A DNA stretch of 64,000 nt. Origin: Rhizobium sp. P32RR-XVIII (GTDB lineage: Bacteria; Pseudomonadota; Alphaproteobacteria; Rhizobiales; Rhizobiaceae). Shown in pieces: positions 31,370-40,137 of the stretch (positions are counted from its first letter, which is position 1; each line of letters begins with the position of its first letter). Where the stretch lies: NCBI RefSeq assembly GCF_012641395.1, contig NZ_JABAIH010000003.1:372001-436000 (forward strand), written 5' to 3'. The position numbers were made by a program, and so were the translations under genes. The notes under the pieces were generated by a model. That model was not told the DNA's origin. It did no database searches and saw nothing but the letters and a program-made list of their open reading frames with translations.

Positions 31370-34084
31370 TTACGATAACAGTTCCTTGAACATACCGTTT
31401 TTCTCGGAAAGTTCCGGATAGATTCCGGCCTCCACCAGGTCACCACGATCGAATAGCAAAATCCGGTCGAAGATTTCCGCAAGTCTTGCATTCGAAAGCA
31501 CCCAGACGATCGCCGGGCGCTTGCCGTCCTCGTGTAAATCCTGGATGACATTGCGAATGATCTGGTCCTGCACACGTTGATCGAGCGCTGGAAGCGGCCG
31601 GTTGAAGATGAAGTAGTCCGAACGTTTCAGGAGAGCACGGGCAAGGTTGAGCTTCTGGCGCTGGACCATCGTCAATCGCTTACCGCCGGAGCCGACGTCG
31701 AATTCAAGGCCGATCGAAAGCACGTCGTCATAAAGGTCAAGCGCATCGAAGAGATCGGCCATGATGGTGCGGATGCGGTCGGAGGCGTCCGCCTGCTGAT
31801 AGGCGATGCGGCCGAACAGAACATTGTCCATCAGCGACGCTGACGACGTGAAGCGCTCGGAATCATAGCGCTCGATGAGTGCTGCGAGATCGGCCGGGAT
31901 ATGCTCGTGGAACTGCTTGCGGGCGGCCACGATCTTTGCCATCAGCTCGTCGGTCAGCAAGCCGAAGCGGTGGCGCGGCTCGATGTAGGCAAAGCTCAGC
32001 CGGATAATCATCGAGCGCTCGTCCGCAGTCGCATCCTCGAACCTGCGGCTCTGCAATTTTTGCAGCAATCCCTGATAGGTCGGAATATCATCCGGCGTCA
32101 TGAAGGTCAGTTGCTGGAAGAAGGGGTGGTCCGGCGGCAGATCGTGGAAGAGTTCGACAGCGTTCTCGGCGATCTCCAGACCCATCGCATAGAGGTCGTT
32201 GCTGAGCCCGGTTTCGCGGAAAAGCTGCTGGAAATAGGGGTGTGCCGCAAGCCTCCGGTTCGTCATCATCGGCCGCTTCATCGTGCCGAAAAGCAGGTTC
32301 TCGCCGACTGTCGCCTGGGAATTATAGCTGTCGAAGTCAAACGGCACGACGATGTTGTCGAGGCTCTCCTCTTTCATGCGTTCCCGCAACGACCGACGCA
32401 GATCGACGATGCTGTCGGCCAGCGCTACATGGGCGGCGGTGTTGACCGTCGAGCGGAGCGCAAGGTCCAGGATGTCCTGCGAGATCAGGACGGCATCGAG
32501 CACCGGACGGATCGCCTTTAGCAGGTCTTCCGGCCCGGTTGCCCCGGCCGCACTATAGTCCACCCAGTCGCTGTTGAGGTCGAGCACCGGGTTGCCTGCC
32601 TTGAGCGCCTCGGCCGCATGCCATTTGAATTCCTGCGCGGCCTGGTCCTCGTATCCGGGGTCGGTCAGCGGCGCATGCTTTAGACCGTAGACAAGATTGT
32701 CGCGCAGCGTGCCGTGGAAGAAATAGGTATCGGCAGAGGCATAGGAAATGCGCCGGCCCGTAATCGACTCCGGTAACTCCAGCAGGTCGCGACCGTCGAT
32801 GGTGATCCGGCCGGCTTCCGGCCAGACAATGCGGCCAAGCGCGTCGGCAAAGGCTTCCGCGCCGCTGCCGTTCGGCCCGACGACCGCTACCGTCTCGTTC
32901 GGCTTGATCTCGGCTGAGACGTGATTGACCAGGCGCGCGCCGCTATCGTCGCTGATGGCAAGATTGCTGACGACCAGCGCCGCCGTCAGCGGAACGATCG
33001 TGTCCGTCGGGATTTCCTGGATACGGCTCTCGATAAGCGGCTCGACATTGAACTGCTCATAAACCTGCTGGTATTTCACCTGAACGTCCTGGCGCATCTG
33101 GTCCCAGTCGATCAGTTCTTTCAGTGGTCCGGGAAGATCCTTATAGGCGCTGATGACGGCGACGAGCTGGCCGATATCGAGGCGTCCCTGCAGCGCCAGA
33201 TAGCCGCCGATCGCGTAAAAGAGAAAGGGCGTCACCTGAGCGAGGAAGTTGTTCAGGAACTTCACCAGGAACTTCCACTGATAAAGATCGTAGCGGATGG
33301 AGAAAATCAGGCCGAGGCGGGAGGCGATGTCCGCTCGTTCAAGGTTCGAGGTATCGTTGGAGTGGATCGTACCTATGCCATCGACAATTTCGCCGACGCG
33401 GCCGGAAAGCTCTCGGGCGGTGAGCTGGCGCTGGCGGCCGAGCTCGAGCAGGCGCTTCCTCATCCGGGGAATGATGACCGCCTGAACGCCGACAATCCCT
33501 GCCGCGATCATGCCCAGCCAGAAATTCTGGACAATAATGAATGCGAGTGCCGTCAGCGCCTGGCCGCCGAGAAGGGCAGGCGCGACGAAAGCATCGCCGG
33601 TGAAGCCGCCCATCGGCTCCACCTCATCCTTGATCATCGTGGCAACTTCAGCGGATTTCACGCGCTTGAAATGAGCGGGCGGAAATCTAAGAACCCTGTC
33701 GATCAACTCGAATCGGATACGCCGCAGCATCCGTTCGCCCAGCCGGCCCTTGTAGGTGTTGATATAGAATTTGAAGAGGCCGTTCAGAACCACGAGCGCC
33801 AGGAAGACCAGGCTGAGCGCCATCAGCATCTGCAGCCGGTTGAGCTGGATACCCTCGAAGAATTCGACATGCCCGATCAGCGGGATGTCATAGGCAATAT
33901 GCATGAAGGTCTGCGTCGCGTTTGCGTTGTCGAAGCCATCGCCTTGAATCGGTCCGTTGACGATCTGTTTCGGCAGATCGAAGGACAGGAAGTAGGGGAT
34001 CATCGAAACGGCAACGACAGCCAGTATCCAAAGTTGTTGCAGCCGCGTGTTCGACCAGATGTAGCGGGCGAGGCTTTTTTCCAT
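31370..34084 (-). CDS. ABC exporter-like protein with degenerate ATPase motifs and long insert
   Basis: This 904-residue protein has an N-terminal ABC exporter transmembrane domain (about 1-330, six hydrophobic segments) followed by a nucleotide-binding-like region. Every ATPase motif is altered: Walker A reads GPNGSGAEAF (403-412, no Lys), the signature reads LTMVQRQKLNLARAL (804-818), Walker B ends in YFIFNRPLPALD (824-835, Asn-Arg for Asp-Glu), and the switch region is VWVLSNARL with no His. Between Walker A and the signature the gap is about 390 residues rather than about 100. Three similar segments, TLRDNLVYG (459), TVGENLLFG (592) and SLMDNVLFG (750), suggest repeated copies of the motif following the Q-loop. 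It is unlikely to be an ordinary ATP-driven pump. A cNMP-binding protein follows and three glycosyltransferases precede it. Confidence 0.88.
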   Translation of the reverse strand: MEKSLARYIWSNTRLQQLWILAVVAVSMIPYFLSFDLPKQIVNGPIQGDGFDNANATQTFMHIAYDIPLIGHVEFFEGIQLNRLQMLMALSLVFLALVVLNGLFKFYINTYKGRLGERMLRRIRFELIDRVLRFPPAHFKRVKSAEVATMIKDEVEPMGGFTGDAFVAPALLGGQALTALAFIIVQNFWLGMIAAGIVGVQAVIIPRMRKRLLELGRQRQLTARELSGRVGEIVDGIGTIHSNDTSNLERADIASRLGLIFSIRYDLYQWKFLVKFLNNFLAQVTPFLFYAIGGYLALQGRLDIGQLVAVISAYKDLPGPLKELIDWDQMRQDVQVKYQQVYEQFNVEPLIESRIQEIPTDTIVPLTAALVVSNLAISDDSGARLVNHVSAEIKPNETVAVVGPNGSGAEAFADALGRIVWPEAGRITIDGRDLLELPESITGRRISYASADTYFFHGTLRDNLVYGLKHAPLTDPGYEDQAAQEFKWHAAEALKAGNPVLDLNSDWVDYSAAGATGPEDLLKAIRPVLDAVLISQDILDLALRSTVNTAAHVALADSIVDLRRSLRERMKEESLDNIVVPFDFDSYNSQATVGENLLFGTMKRPMMTNRRLAAHPYFQQLFRETGLSNDLYAMGLEIAENAVELFHDLPPDHPFFQQLTFMTPDDIPTYQGLLQKLQSRRFEDATADERSMIIRLSFAYIEPRHRFGLLTDELMAKIVAARKQFHEHIPADLAALIERYDSERFTSSASLMDNVLFGRIAYQQADASDRIRTIMADLFDALDLYDDVLSIGLEFDVGSGGKRLTMVQRQKLNLARALLKRSDYFIFNRPLPALDQRVQDQIIRNVIQDLHEDGKRPAIVWVLSNARLAEIFDRILLFDRGDLVEAGIYPELSEKNGMFKELLS

Positions 34085-34275
34085 TGCTAACCGTCAGCCA
34101 GTTGGGAAGGAGTGAGGCCGAGACTAGGGCCGTTCGGAAGAGGAGATGCAGAAAACAGATTCATGCAACCGCCCCCCGATGTCGAAATGAAATCAAGGCG
34201 AAGCGGATTACTGTTGAATGCCGATTCTCCCCAGAGCTCACTTATATCATAGGACTTTCGTAATAGGCGAGCAAT

Positions 34276-35409
34276 TCAACCGAGCATCGAGCGAATGATC
34301 GAAGCGGTTGTCTCGGCGCCGGTCAGATCGAGTTCCGCTTCCTTTCTCGCTGGCGCCGAAAGCGCCTCCGTGGCCGCCGCAGCCACCCGCTCGGCGGTCA
34401 ATCCCTGTTCCGGGAGGATGGCAGCAAGGCCCATCGCCAGCAGGCGCTCGGCCCGCACGGTCTGTTCCGTCTCGCCGCCGGCAACAAAGGGGATGAGGAT
34501 CGCGCGGCAATCCGTTCGCAGGAGATCGCCGACCGTATTGTAGCCCGCCTGTGAAATCGAGACTTTCGCGCCACGCAAGAGCGAGGGGAAATCCTTTCGG
34601 AAGCGCGCAAGCGTGACGTTGGCAGGGGCTTCCCGGCTCAACGAAACGAAGTCGGATTCCGGCAGATTGGGCCCGGTGACGAGCAGCCAGCGGCGGCTTT
34701 CGGGAAGCATGGCGGCCGCATCGCGCGCTGCGCGGATCAGCTCGAGGCCAACGGCTCCGCCACCAGCAGATGCAATAATGTCAAAGGTCTCGCTCGGCTC
34801 GGCGGCCGGCGGCGGCGTAACCAGGCCGGTGTAGCGTACCTTGTGGGCGATCTCGGCCGCCAGCGGAAAGGTGTCTTCAAGCCGCACGAAATCGGGATCA
34901 CCATGAACGAGCACGACATCGAAATGCCGCTTCACAAGCTCGGCGGTTTCTGCGTCGCGCCCCGGCTTGCGGTTTTCCTGCAGGATGTCGCGCACGGAGC
35001 TGAAGAGCTTCGGCCGTGGATTGCTCCTTTCGATTAAATCGAGCAAAGGCAGCAGTTCGAAGCGCATCTGGCGCCTGCCGAATGGGAAGGCCTCAATGAT
35101 GACAGCATCCGGCCTTGCCTTTTCAAAAGCAGCAAGCAGCAGATCGCGACGCGCCGAAAGAAACGCTTCGCCGGCTACATTGCCCTCGGCGTCCGCCAGG
35201 CCCGAGAAGCCGGCATTGCTTGCGACAACAGGCGGCAGCGCCACGGTTTTCACCCCTTCGCCCGGAAAACCTGGAACGGGCAAGCCTCCGGTGACGACGG
35301 TCACGTCGAAGCCGTCCCTTGCCAGAGCGCTGGCGATGCGGCTTGCACGGGCGATATGGCCGATGCCGAGCAGGTGTTGAACATAAAAGAAAATGCTCTT
35401 TGCCGTCAT
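34276..35409 (-). CDS. MurG-like glycosyltransferase (GT-B fold)
   Basis: This 377-residue protein has the N-terminal acceptor motif FYVQHLLGIGHIARASRIAS and a C-terminal donor-binding region with SQAGYNTVGDLL, IPFVAGGETEQTVRAERL and the NLPESDFVSL region. These resemble UDP-sugar-using MurG/GT28 enzymes. Its ATG at 35409 overlaps the stop of the preceding GT gene (TGATG), so translation is coupled; an upstream ATG at 35424 is in frame but less likely. The sugar and acceptor are not identifiable. It is in the same direction as two further GT genes and the pseudo-ABC gene (191 bases downstream). Confidence 0.85.
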   Translation of the reverse strand: MTAKSIFFYVQHLLGIGHIARASRIASALARDGFDVTVVTGGLPVPGFPGEGVKTVALPPVVASNAGFSGLADAEGNVAGEAFLSARRDLLLAAFEKARPDAVIIEAFPFGRRQMRFELLPLLDLIERSNPRPKLFSSVRDILQENRKPGRDAETAELVKRHFDVVLVHGDPDFVRLEDTFPLAAEIAHKVRYTGLVTPPPAAEPSETFDIIASAGGGAVGLELIRAARDAAAMLPESRRWLLVTGPNLPESDFVSLSREAPANVTLARFRKDFPSLLRGAKVSISQAGYNTVGDLLRTDCRAILIPFVAGGETEQTVRAERLLAMGLAAILPEQGLTAERVAAAATEALSAPARKEAELDLTGAETTASIIRSMLG

Positions 35410-36653
35410 CAGGGCTTCTGCCATTCGTCTTCAAAGAGGCGGGCCAGTTGCTTTATGCTCGACTGATAGTCGAAACGCTCGCGCACGCGTCTTTCCGCTG
35501 CGTCGCCGAGGCGGCTTCGGAGCGCAGGATCACGGATCGCTGTTTCAAGCGCGCCGGCCAGTGCCCGGGGGTCCTCTGGTGGAACGGTAAAACCGTCCTC
35601 GCCATTCGTCAGAAGTTCCGGAACGCCGGACACCTCGGAGGAAATGCACACGAGACGCTGGCTCGATGCCTCGACGAGGACGTTCGGCAGGCCGTCGCGA
35701 TCACCGTTGGCCGCAATGCGACAGGCGAGCGCGAAGAGATCGGCGCGGCGGTAGTGGTCGAGCACATCCTCCTGGGCCAACGCGCCTTTCCAGGTGATCT
35801 TGCCGGCGAGACCAAGTTCTGAAGCGAGCGCCTTGAGTTTCGCAAGCTCCTCGCCGCCGCCGATGTGCTCGAGGCGCCAGTGCAGGGATTTGGGAAGCAA
35901 GGCGAGGGCGCGCAGCAGGACGTCGTAGCCCTTCTTTTCCACCGCACGGCCGACGCTCAACAGAAAAACAGGGTCGGCAGGGTCGGTGCCATCCCGCTTC
36001 GAGCGCAGCCCTTCGAAAGGGGCGAACCGGGCAAGATCGAGTCCATGATAGCTGAGATGAACTGAATCCGGGCGGCTGCTCAGCTTGCGCATATGCTCGT
36101 AGCCGGTCCTGGTACATGTGACCGCCCAGCGCGCGCTGTCGAGCTTCACGCTCAGCTCCCAGTCGGGCGAAGTCCAAATGTCCTTGGCATGCGCCGAGAC
36201 GGTCCAGGGCACGCCGGTCAGAATGCTGGCATATTCGGTGACGGATGCCGGCGTGTGGATGAAATGTGCGTGCAGCCACTGCCCGTTGTCCGGCCATTCA
36301 CGCGCCAAGACGAGCGCCTGACCAAGGCGGCGGAAGCGGTTGCGCGACATGTCGCGCGGCAAATCCATCAGGAAGCGTTTCAGCAGTACTGCAAAACCCG
36401 GCCTTCCGAAGCCGGAAAAAAGCCCTTTCAGCACGCGGAGCGGCTCATCGTGCAAGTATTCCGGCAGGTAGACGACACGTGCCTTGATTTCGTCATGCAC
36501 CGGATGGCGCTTCTTGTCGGTCGGACGCCTCATTGAAATCAGCGTCAGATCGAAGCCTGCTTTCTCGAGCCCAAGCAGCTCCTGCGCAATGAAGGTCTCC
36601 GAAAGGCGTGGATAGCCTTTCAGCACGACGAGGATCTTCCGGCGTTCGAGCAA
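35409..36653 (-). CDS. Glycosyltransferase family 4 protein (WcaL/colanic acid type)
   Basis: This GT4 enzyme, about 414 residues, resembles colanic acid and amylovoran transferases. It shows LKGYPRLSETFIAQELLGLEKAG at the start and the donor-site GT4 motif DGLPNVLVEASSQRLVCIS, with the E-x7-E type element. The N-terminus is uncertain: the TTG at 36653 matches the family start and falls 11 bases after the preceding stop, whereas an ATG at 36764 would overlap the upstream gene by 100 bases. It probably adds a hexose to a lipid-linked or cell-envelope acceptor. It is the middle gene of a three-GT operon. Confidence 0.85.
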   Translation of the reverse strand: MLERRKILVVLKGYPRLSETFIAQELLGLEKAGFDLTLISMRRPTDKKRHPVHDEIKARVVYLPEYLHDEPLRVLKGLFSGFGRPGFAVLLKRFLMDLPRDMSRNRFRRLGQALVLAREWPDNGQWLHAHFIHTPASVTEYASILTGVPWTVSAHAKDIWTSPDWELSVKLDSARWAVTCTRTGYEHMRKLSSRPDSVHLSYHGLDLARFAPFEGLRSKRDGTDPADPVFLLSVGRAVEKKGYDVLLRALALLPKSLHWRLEHIGGGEELAKLKALASELGLAGKITWKGALAQEDVLDHYRRADLFALACRIAANGDRDGLPNVLVEASSQRLVCISSEVSGVPELLTNGEDGFTVPPEDPRALAGALETAIRDPALRSRLGDAAERRVRERFDYQSSIKQLARLFEDEWQKP

Positions 36654-36664
36654 GGTTTTGTTCT

Positions 36665-37873
36665 TTATTCTGCGCCGACAAGGGCGAGACGATTGCGTCG
36701 ATTGTCGAGCCAGTGGCCGACAGTTTGCGAAATATGGTTTAACCCCTCGAGTTGCATATCGCATCCACCCTTCGATGGTGGTTGTCGTTCCCGCAGACGC
36801 TTCAGCGCCTCCGCCATGACGGCAGGATCAGCCGATTGGTCAGGAAGTAGCATGTCGACAAGACCGAGTTCGCTGGCACGCTGGGCACGCAGCAACTGCT
36901 CCTCGCGAGGCTTGACCCGGGGCACGATGAGGGCAGGTTTGTCGAAGGAGAGGATTTCGCAATAGGTATTATAGCCGCCCATGGCGACGACGCCGGTGGC
37001 ACCCGCGATGAGCTCTTCCATGTGGTTGTCGAACTCGATCACCTCGATATAGGGAATCTTCTCGCCCTTCTCGACAAGTTTCGCCCGTTCGGCTGACGGC
37101 ATGTAAGGTCCGAGGACGACCAGTGCTTTTTGCTCCAGCGTCGCATCATGCTCGTAGGCGTTCATCACGTCATGAACGAGATCGGAACCATCTCCGCCGC
37201 CGCCTGTGGTGATGAGGATATAATCGTCCTTACGGGCGTTGATCGACTTCTTGTCCTTTGAGACGCTCCGCTGAAGAAAGCCGACGAAATCCATCTTCCG
37301 GCGCAGACTTTGCGGGACGTCGAGGCCGATCAGGGGATCGTAAAAATCCGGCGGCCCGTAGACCCAGACGCTGTCATAGTACTGTTCGATCTTCTTCATG
37401 ATGCCGTTTCTCTTCCATTCGGCATCGAGCAGGTGCGGCGCGTCCATGATTTCACGGAGACCGAGGACCAGCGTGGTACCCTGGGCCTTGAGATAGGCAA
37501 GCGTATCCTCGACTTCGCCCTTGAGGCCCATCGGCTCCTTGTCGACGATGAAGATGTCCGGCTGAAAGGTCTCGGCCGTATGGCGGATGCTCGATTCCCG
37601 CATCTTCAGCGTTTCGTGCAGGTCTATATGGCTCGCCATCGATGTGTATTCACCGTTGTGCAGCTTGATCACGCTCGGGATCTTCACGAAATCGACGCGA
37701 GCCCGGTAATCGAAGGCGCCGGCGATGGTCGCGCCGGAGATGATCAGCACGTTTAGCCCGCGATAATCCTCGACCAGCGCATGGGCGATTGTTCGGCAGC
37801 GGCGCAGGTGGCCGAGCCCAAACGTGTCGTGGCTGTACATCAGGATCCGAGCATCTTCCACGCGTCTGGCCAT
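36665..37873 (-). CDS. MurG-like glycosyltransferase (GT-B fold)
   Basis: This 402-residue protein begins with ILMYSHDTFGLGHLRRCRTIAHAL, the acceptor-side motif of the MurG-like transferases of the MJ1255/VC2487 type, and has GVVAMGGYNTYCEILSF with KPALIVPRVKPREEQLLRAQR at the donor site. It is distantly related to the product of 34276. AAGGAAAT precedes the ATG at 37873; an ATG at 37900 would add nine residues. It is the first gene of the GT operon. The substrate is unknown; the three GTs together suggest assembly of a small glycan on an envelope acceptor. Confidence 0.87.
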   Translation of the reverse strand: MARRVEDARILMYSHDTFGLGHLRRCRTIAHALVEDYRGLNVLIISGATIAGAFDYRARVDFVKIPSVIKLHNGEYTSMASHIDLHETLKMRESSIRHTAETFQPDIFIVDKEPMGLKGEVEDTLAYLKAQGTTLVLGLREIMDAPHLLDAEWKRNGIMKKIEQYYDSVWVYGPPDFYDPLIGLDVPQSLRRKMDFVGFLQRSVSKDKKSINARKDDYILITTGGGGDGSDLVHDVMNAYEHDATLEQKALVVLGPYMPSAERAKLVEKGEKIPYIEVIEFDNHMEELIAGATGVVAMGGYNTYCEILSFDKPALIVPRVKPREEQLLRAQRASELGLVDMLLPDQSADPAVMAEALKRLRERQPPSKGGCDMQLEGLNHISQTVGHWLDNRRNRLALVGAE

Positions 37874-37965
37874 GGGTATTTCCTTTGGAGTGAACGACAT
37901 CTTAGCCCCTCCGTTTACCGGAGGTTGAAAAGTCGCGGAGCGCGATATCTCCGCCAGGCGTTCTA

Positions 37966-39138
37966 CTATTTGTAGGGATCAGCCGCATCGCGCAATCCGT
38001 CTCCCAGAAAGTTGAAGGCTAAAATCACGAGGACGACCGGTATGATCGGGAAAAGAAGCCATGGATAAAAAGCGATGACACTGACGCTCTTGGCCTCGGT
38101 AAGCAGGACGCCCCAGCTCGTGATCGGAGGACGAAGACCGAGACCGAGGAATGACAGCGCGGTTTCACCAAGGATCATGCCCGGGATCGAGATTGTCGCA
38201 GAGGCAATCAGATGTGACATGAAGCCGGGAACCAGGTGCCGCCCAATAATGCGGGGGGTGCTCGCGCCCATCAACTGGGCAGCCTGCACGTAGTCTTCTT
38301 CACGCAATGCCAGGAGCTTCGAGCGCACCGCACGCGCAAGTCCGGTCCAGTCGATGATACCGAGAATGACGGTGATGCCGAAATAGATGACGATCGGGCT
38401 CCACGTCACCGGCATGATGGCCGCAAGCGCCATCCAGAGCGGCAGGCTCGGCAGCGACTGCAGAACCTCGATCAGGCGCTGGACGACAAGGTCGAAAACG
38501 CCGCCCCAATAACCCGCAAGACCGCCGATGACGATGCCGAGTACGAAGCTGATCGTGATGCCGATCAGGCCGATCGTCAGCGAAATCCGCGCGCCGTAAA
38601 GAATGCGGGAAAGCACGTCGCGTCCAAGCCGATCGGTACCGAGCAGGAACATCTGTCCGCCTTCTGCCGGGCAGACGAGGTGGAGATTGGACGGGATGAT
38701 GCCCCAGAACTTGTATGGGTCACCGCGGCAGAAAAAGCGGATCGGTTGAACATCGTTCGGGTTGTCGGTGTAGATTCGCCGCAGCGTGTCGAGGTCGAGC
38801 TGCATCGTGCGGCCATAGACAAACGGACCGACGAACTGGCCCTTGTCGAAGAAGTGCACCCGCTGGGGCGGGGAGTGGATGTAGTCCACATTGCGCGTGT
38901 GCAGACCGTAGGGCGCAAGGAATTCGACGACCAGGATCATCAGATAGACGGCCAGCAGGAAGATGCCAGATGCCAGCGCCAATCGGTGCTGCTTGAACTT
39001 CCACCACATCAGCTGCTTCTGGGAAGCAAGGTGAATACGCGAATTTGCTGCCGTCATGGTCTCCGTAGCGATCGGGTCGAAAGGCGCGGTCGAAACGTAG
39101 TGCGGCAATGGAGCGCCAGGCGGCGGCAAAGAGGACAT
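37966..39138 (-). CDS. Dipeptide/oligopeptide ABC transporter permease (DppC/OppC type)
   Basis: This 390-residue inner-membrane permease is longer than OppC (about 300). An extra soluble region at about residues 85-160, between the first membrane segment and LLGTDRLGRDVLSRILYGAR, resembles YejE. The family EAA loop is YVQAAQLMGASTPRIIGRHLVPG and the protein ends with DGLRDAADPYK. Its start codon overlaps the stop of the partner permease gene (TAATG, 39138). It is the last gene of a four-gene importer operon that starts at 43937. Confidence 0.92.
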   Translation of the reverse strand: MSSLPPPGAPLPHYVSTAPFDPIATETMTAANSRIHLASQKQLMWWKFKQHRLALASGIFLLAVYLMILVVEFLAPYGLHTRNVDYIHSPPQRVHFFDKGQFVGPFVYGRTMQLDLDTLRRIYTDNPNDVQPIRFFCRGDPYKFWGIIPSNLHLVCPAEGGQMFLLGTDRLGRDVLSRILYGARISLTIGLIGITISFVLGIVIGGLAGYWGGVFDLVVQRLIEVLQSLPSLPLWMALAAIMPVTWSPIVIYFGITVILGIIDWTGLARAVRSKLLALREEDYVQAAQLMGASTPRIIGRHLVPGFMSHLIASATISIPGMILGETALSFLGLGLRPPITSWGVLLTEAKSVSVIAFYPWLLFPIIPVVLVILAFNFLGDGLRDAADPYK

Positions 39139-40136
39139 TATTTGGTGCTCCTGCCCTGCAGACGGATGCGCGGATCAAGGAAGCCCAGCGCGATATCCGA
39201 TATCAGCACACCGATGACGTTGAGGAAGGCAAGGAACATCAGGAAGGAACCGGCAAGATACATGTCCTGGCTCTGGAGCGCTTTGATGAGCATCGGGCCG
39301 GTCGTTTCAAGCGACAGCACGATGGCGACGATCTCGGCGCCGGAGATGATCGACGGCAGGATCGAACCGATGTCGGCGACGAAGAAGTTGAGTGCCATGC
39401 GCAGCGGATATTTGATGAGGGCGCGGGTAGGATGAAGACCTTTGGCGCGCGCCGTCGTCACGTATTGCTTCTGCATCTCGTCCAGCAGATTGGCGCGCAG
39501 GCGGCGGATCATGCCTGCCGTTCCGGCCGTGCCGACGATAATGACCGGAATCCAGAGGTGCGAGAGGATAGATCGCGCCTTTTCCCAACTCATAGGCTCA
39601 TTGAGATATCTCTGATCCATCAGATGGCCGATCGAGACCCCGAACCAGACGTTGGCGAAATACATCAGGATCAATGCCAGCATGAAGTTCGGAATGGCAA
39701 TTCCGAGCAGGCCGAGGAAAGTGAGCCCGTAGTCGCCCCAGCTATATTGATGTGTGGCGGAATAGATCCCGATCGGGAAGGCGATCAGCCAGGTGACCAG
39801 GATCGTCGAGAAGGAAACGAGGATCGTCAGCCACAGGCGCTCGCCGACGACTTCGGAAACAGGCAGCTGGTATTCGAACGAATAGCCAAAATCCCCCTGT
39901 AGCATGCCGCCGACCCAATAAAGGTAACGAACGATCTCGGGCTTGTCGAAACCGTATTGCTTTCGGAGCTCTTCGATTTCCTGCAGGTTCGCAGTCTCGC
40001 CCTGCGCCCTCAGTTCGGCGATCTGGCTCTCGAAGAAATCGCCAGGCGGCAGTTCGATTATCGTGAAAACGAGCGCTGAAATCACGATCAGCGTCGGCAC
40101 CATGGCGGCAATCCGCCAGAGGATATATCTCAGCAC
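39138..40136 (-). CDS. Dipeptide/oligopeptide ABC transporter permease (DppB/OppB type)
   Basis: This 332-residue inner-membrane permease has the OppB start (LRYILWRIAAMVPTLIVIS) and the DFGYSFEYQLPVSEVVGERL and TARAKGLHPTRALIKYPLR blocks of the family. The start codon is GTG at 40136, with AAGGAGG about eight bases upstream inside the end of the binding-protein gene, one base after that gene's stop. It pairs with the permease at 37966 and sits between the binding-protein gene and the second permease. Confidence 0.92.
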   Translation of the reverse strand: MLRYILWRIAAMVPTLIVISALVFTIIELPPGDFFESQIAELRAQGETANLQEIEELRKQYGFDKPEIVRYLYWVGGMLQGDFGYSFEYQLPVSEVVGERLWLTILVSFSTILVTWLIAFPIGIYSATHQYSWGDYGLTFLGLLGIAIPNFMLALILMYFANVWFGVSIGHLMDQRYLNEPMSWEKARSILSHLWIPVIIVGTAGTAGMIRRLRANLLDEMQKQYVTTARAKGLHPTRALIKYPLRMALNFFVADIGSILPSIISGAEIVAIVLSLETTGPMLIKALQSQDMYLAGSFLMFLAFLNVIGVLISDIALGFLDPRIRLQGRSTK

Positions 40137-40137
40137 C

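Noticed and set aside
32921..34090. Open frame of about 390 codons on the plus strand
   Set aside because: It is antisense to the pseudo-ABC gene; composition is that of a shadow frame and no ribosome site precedes it.
38236..39435. Open frame of about 400 codons on the plus strand
   Set aside because: It lies opposite the OppC-type permease and has no recognisable domain.
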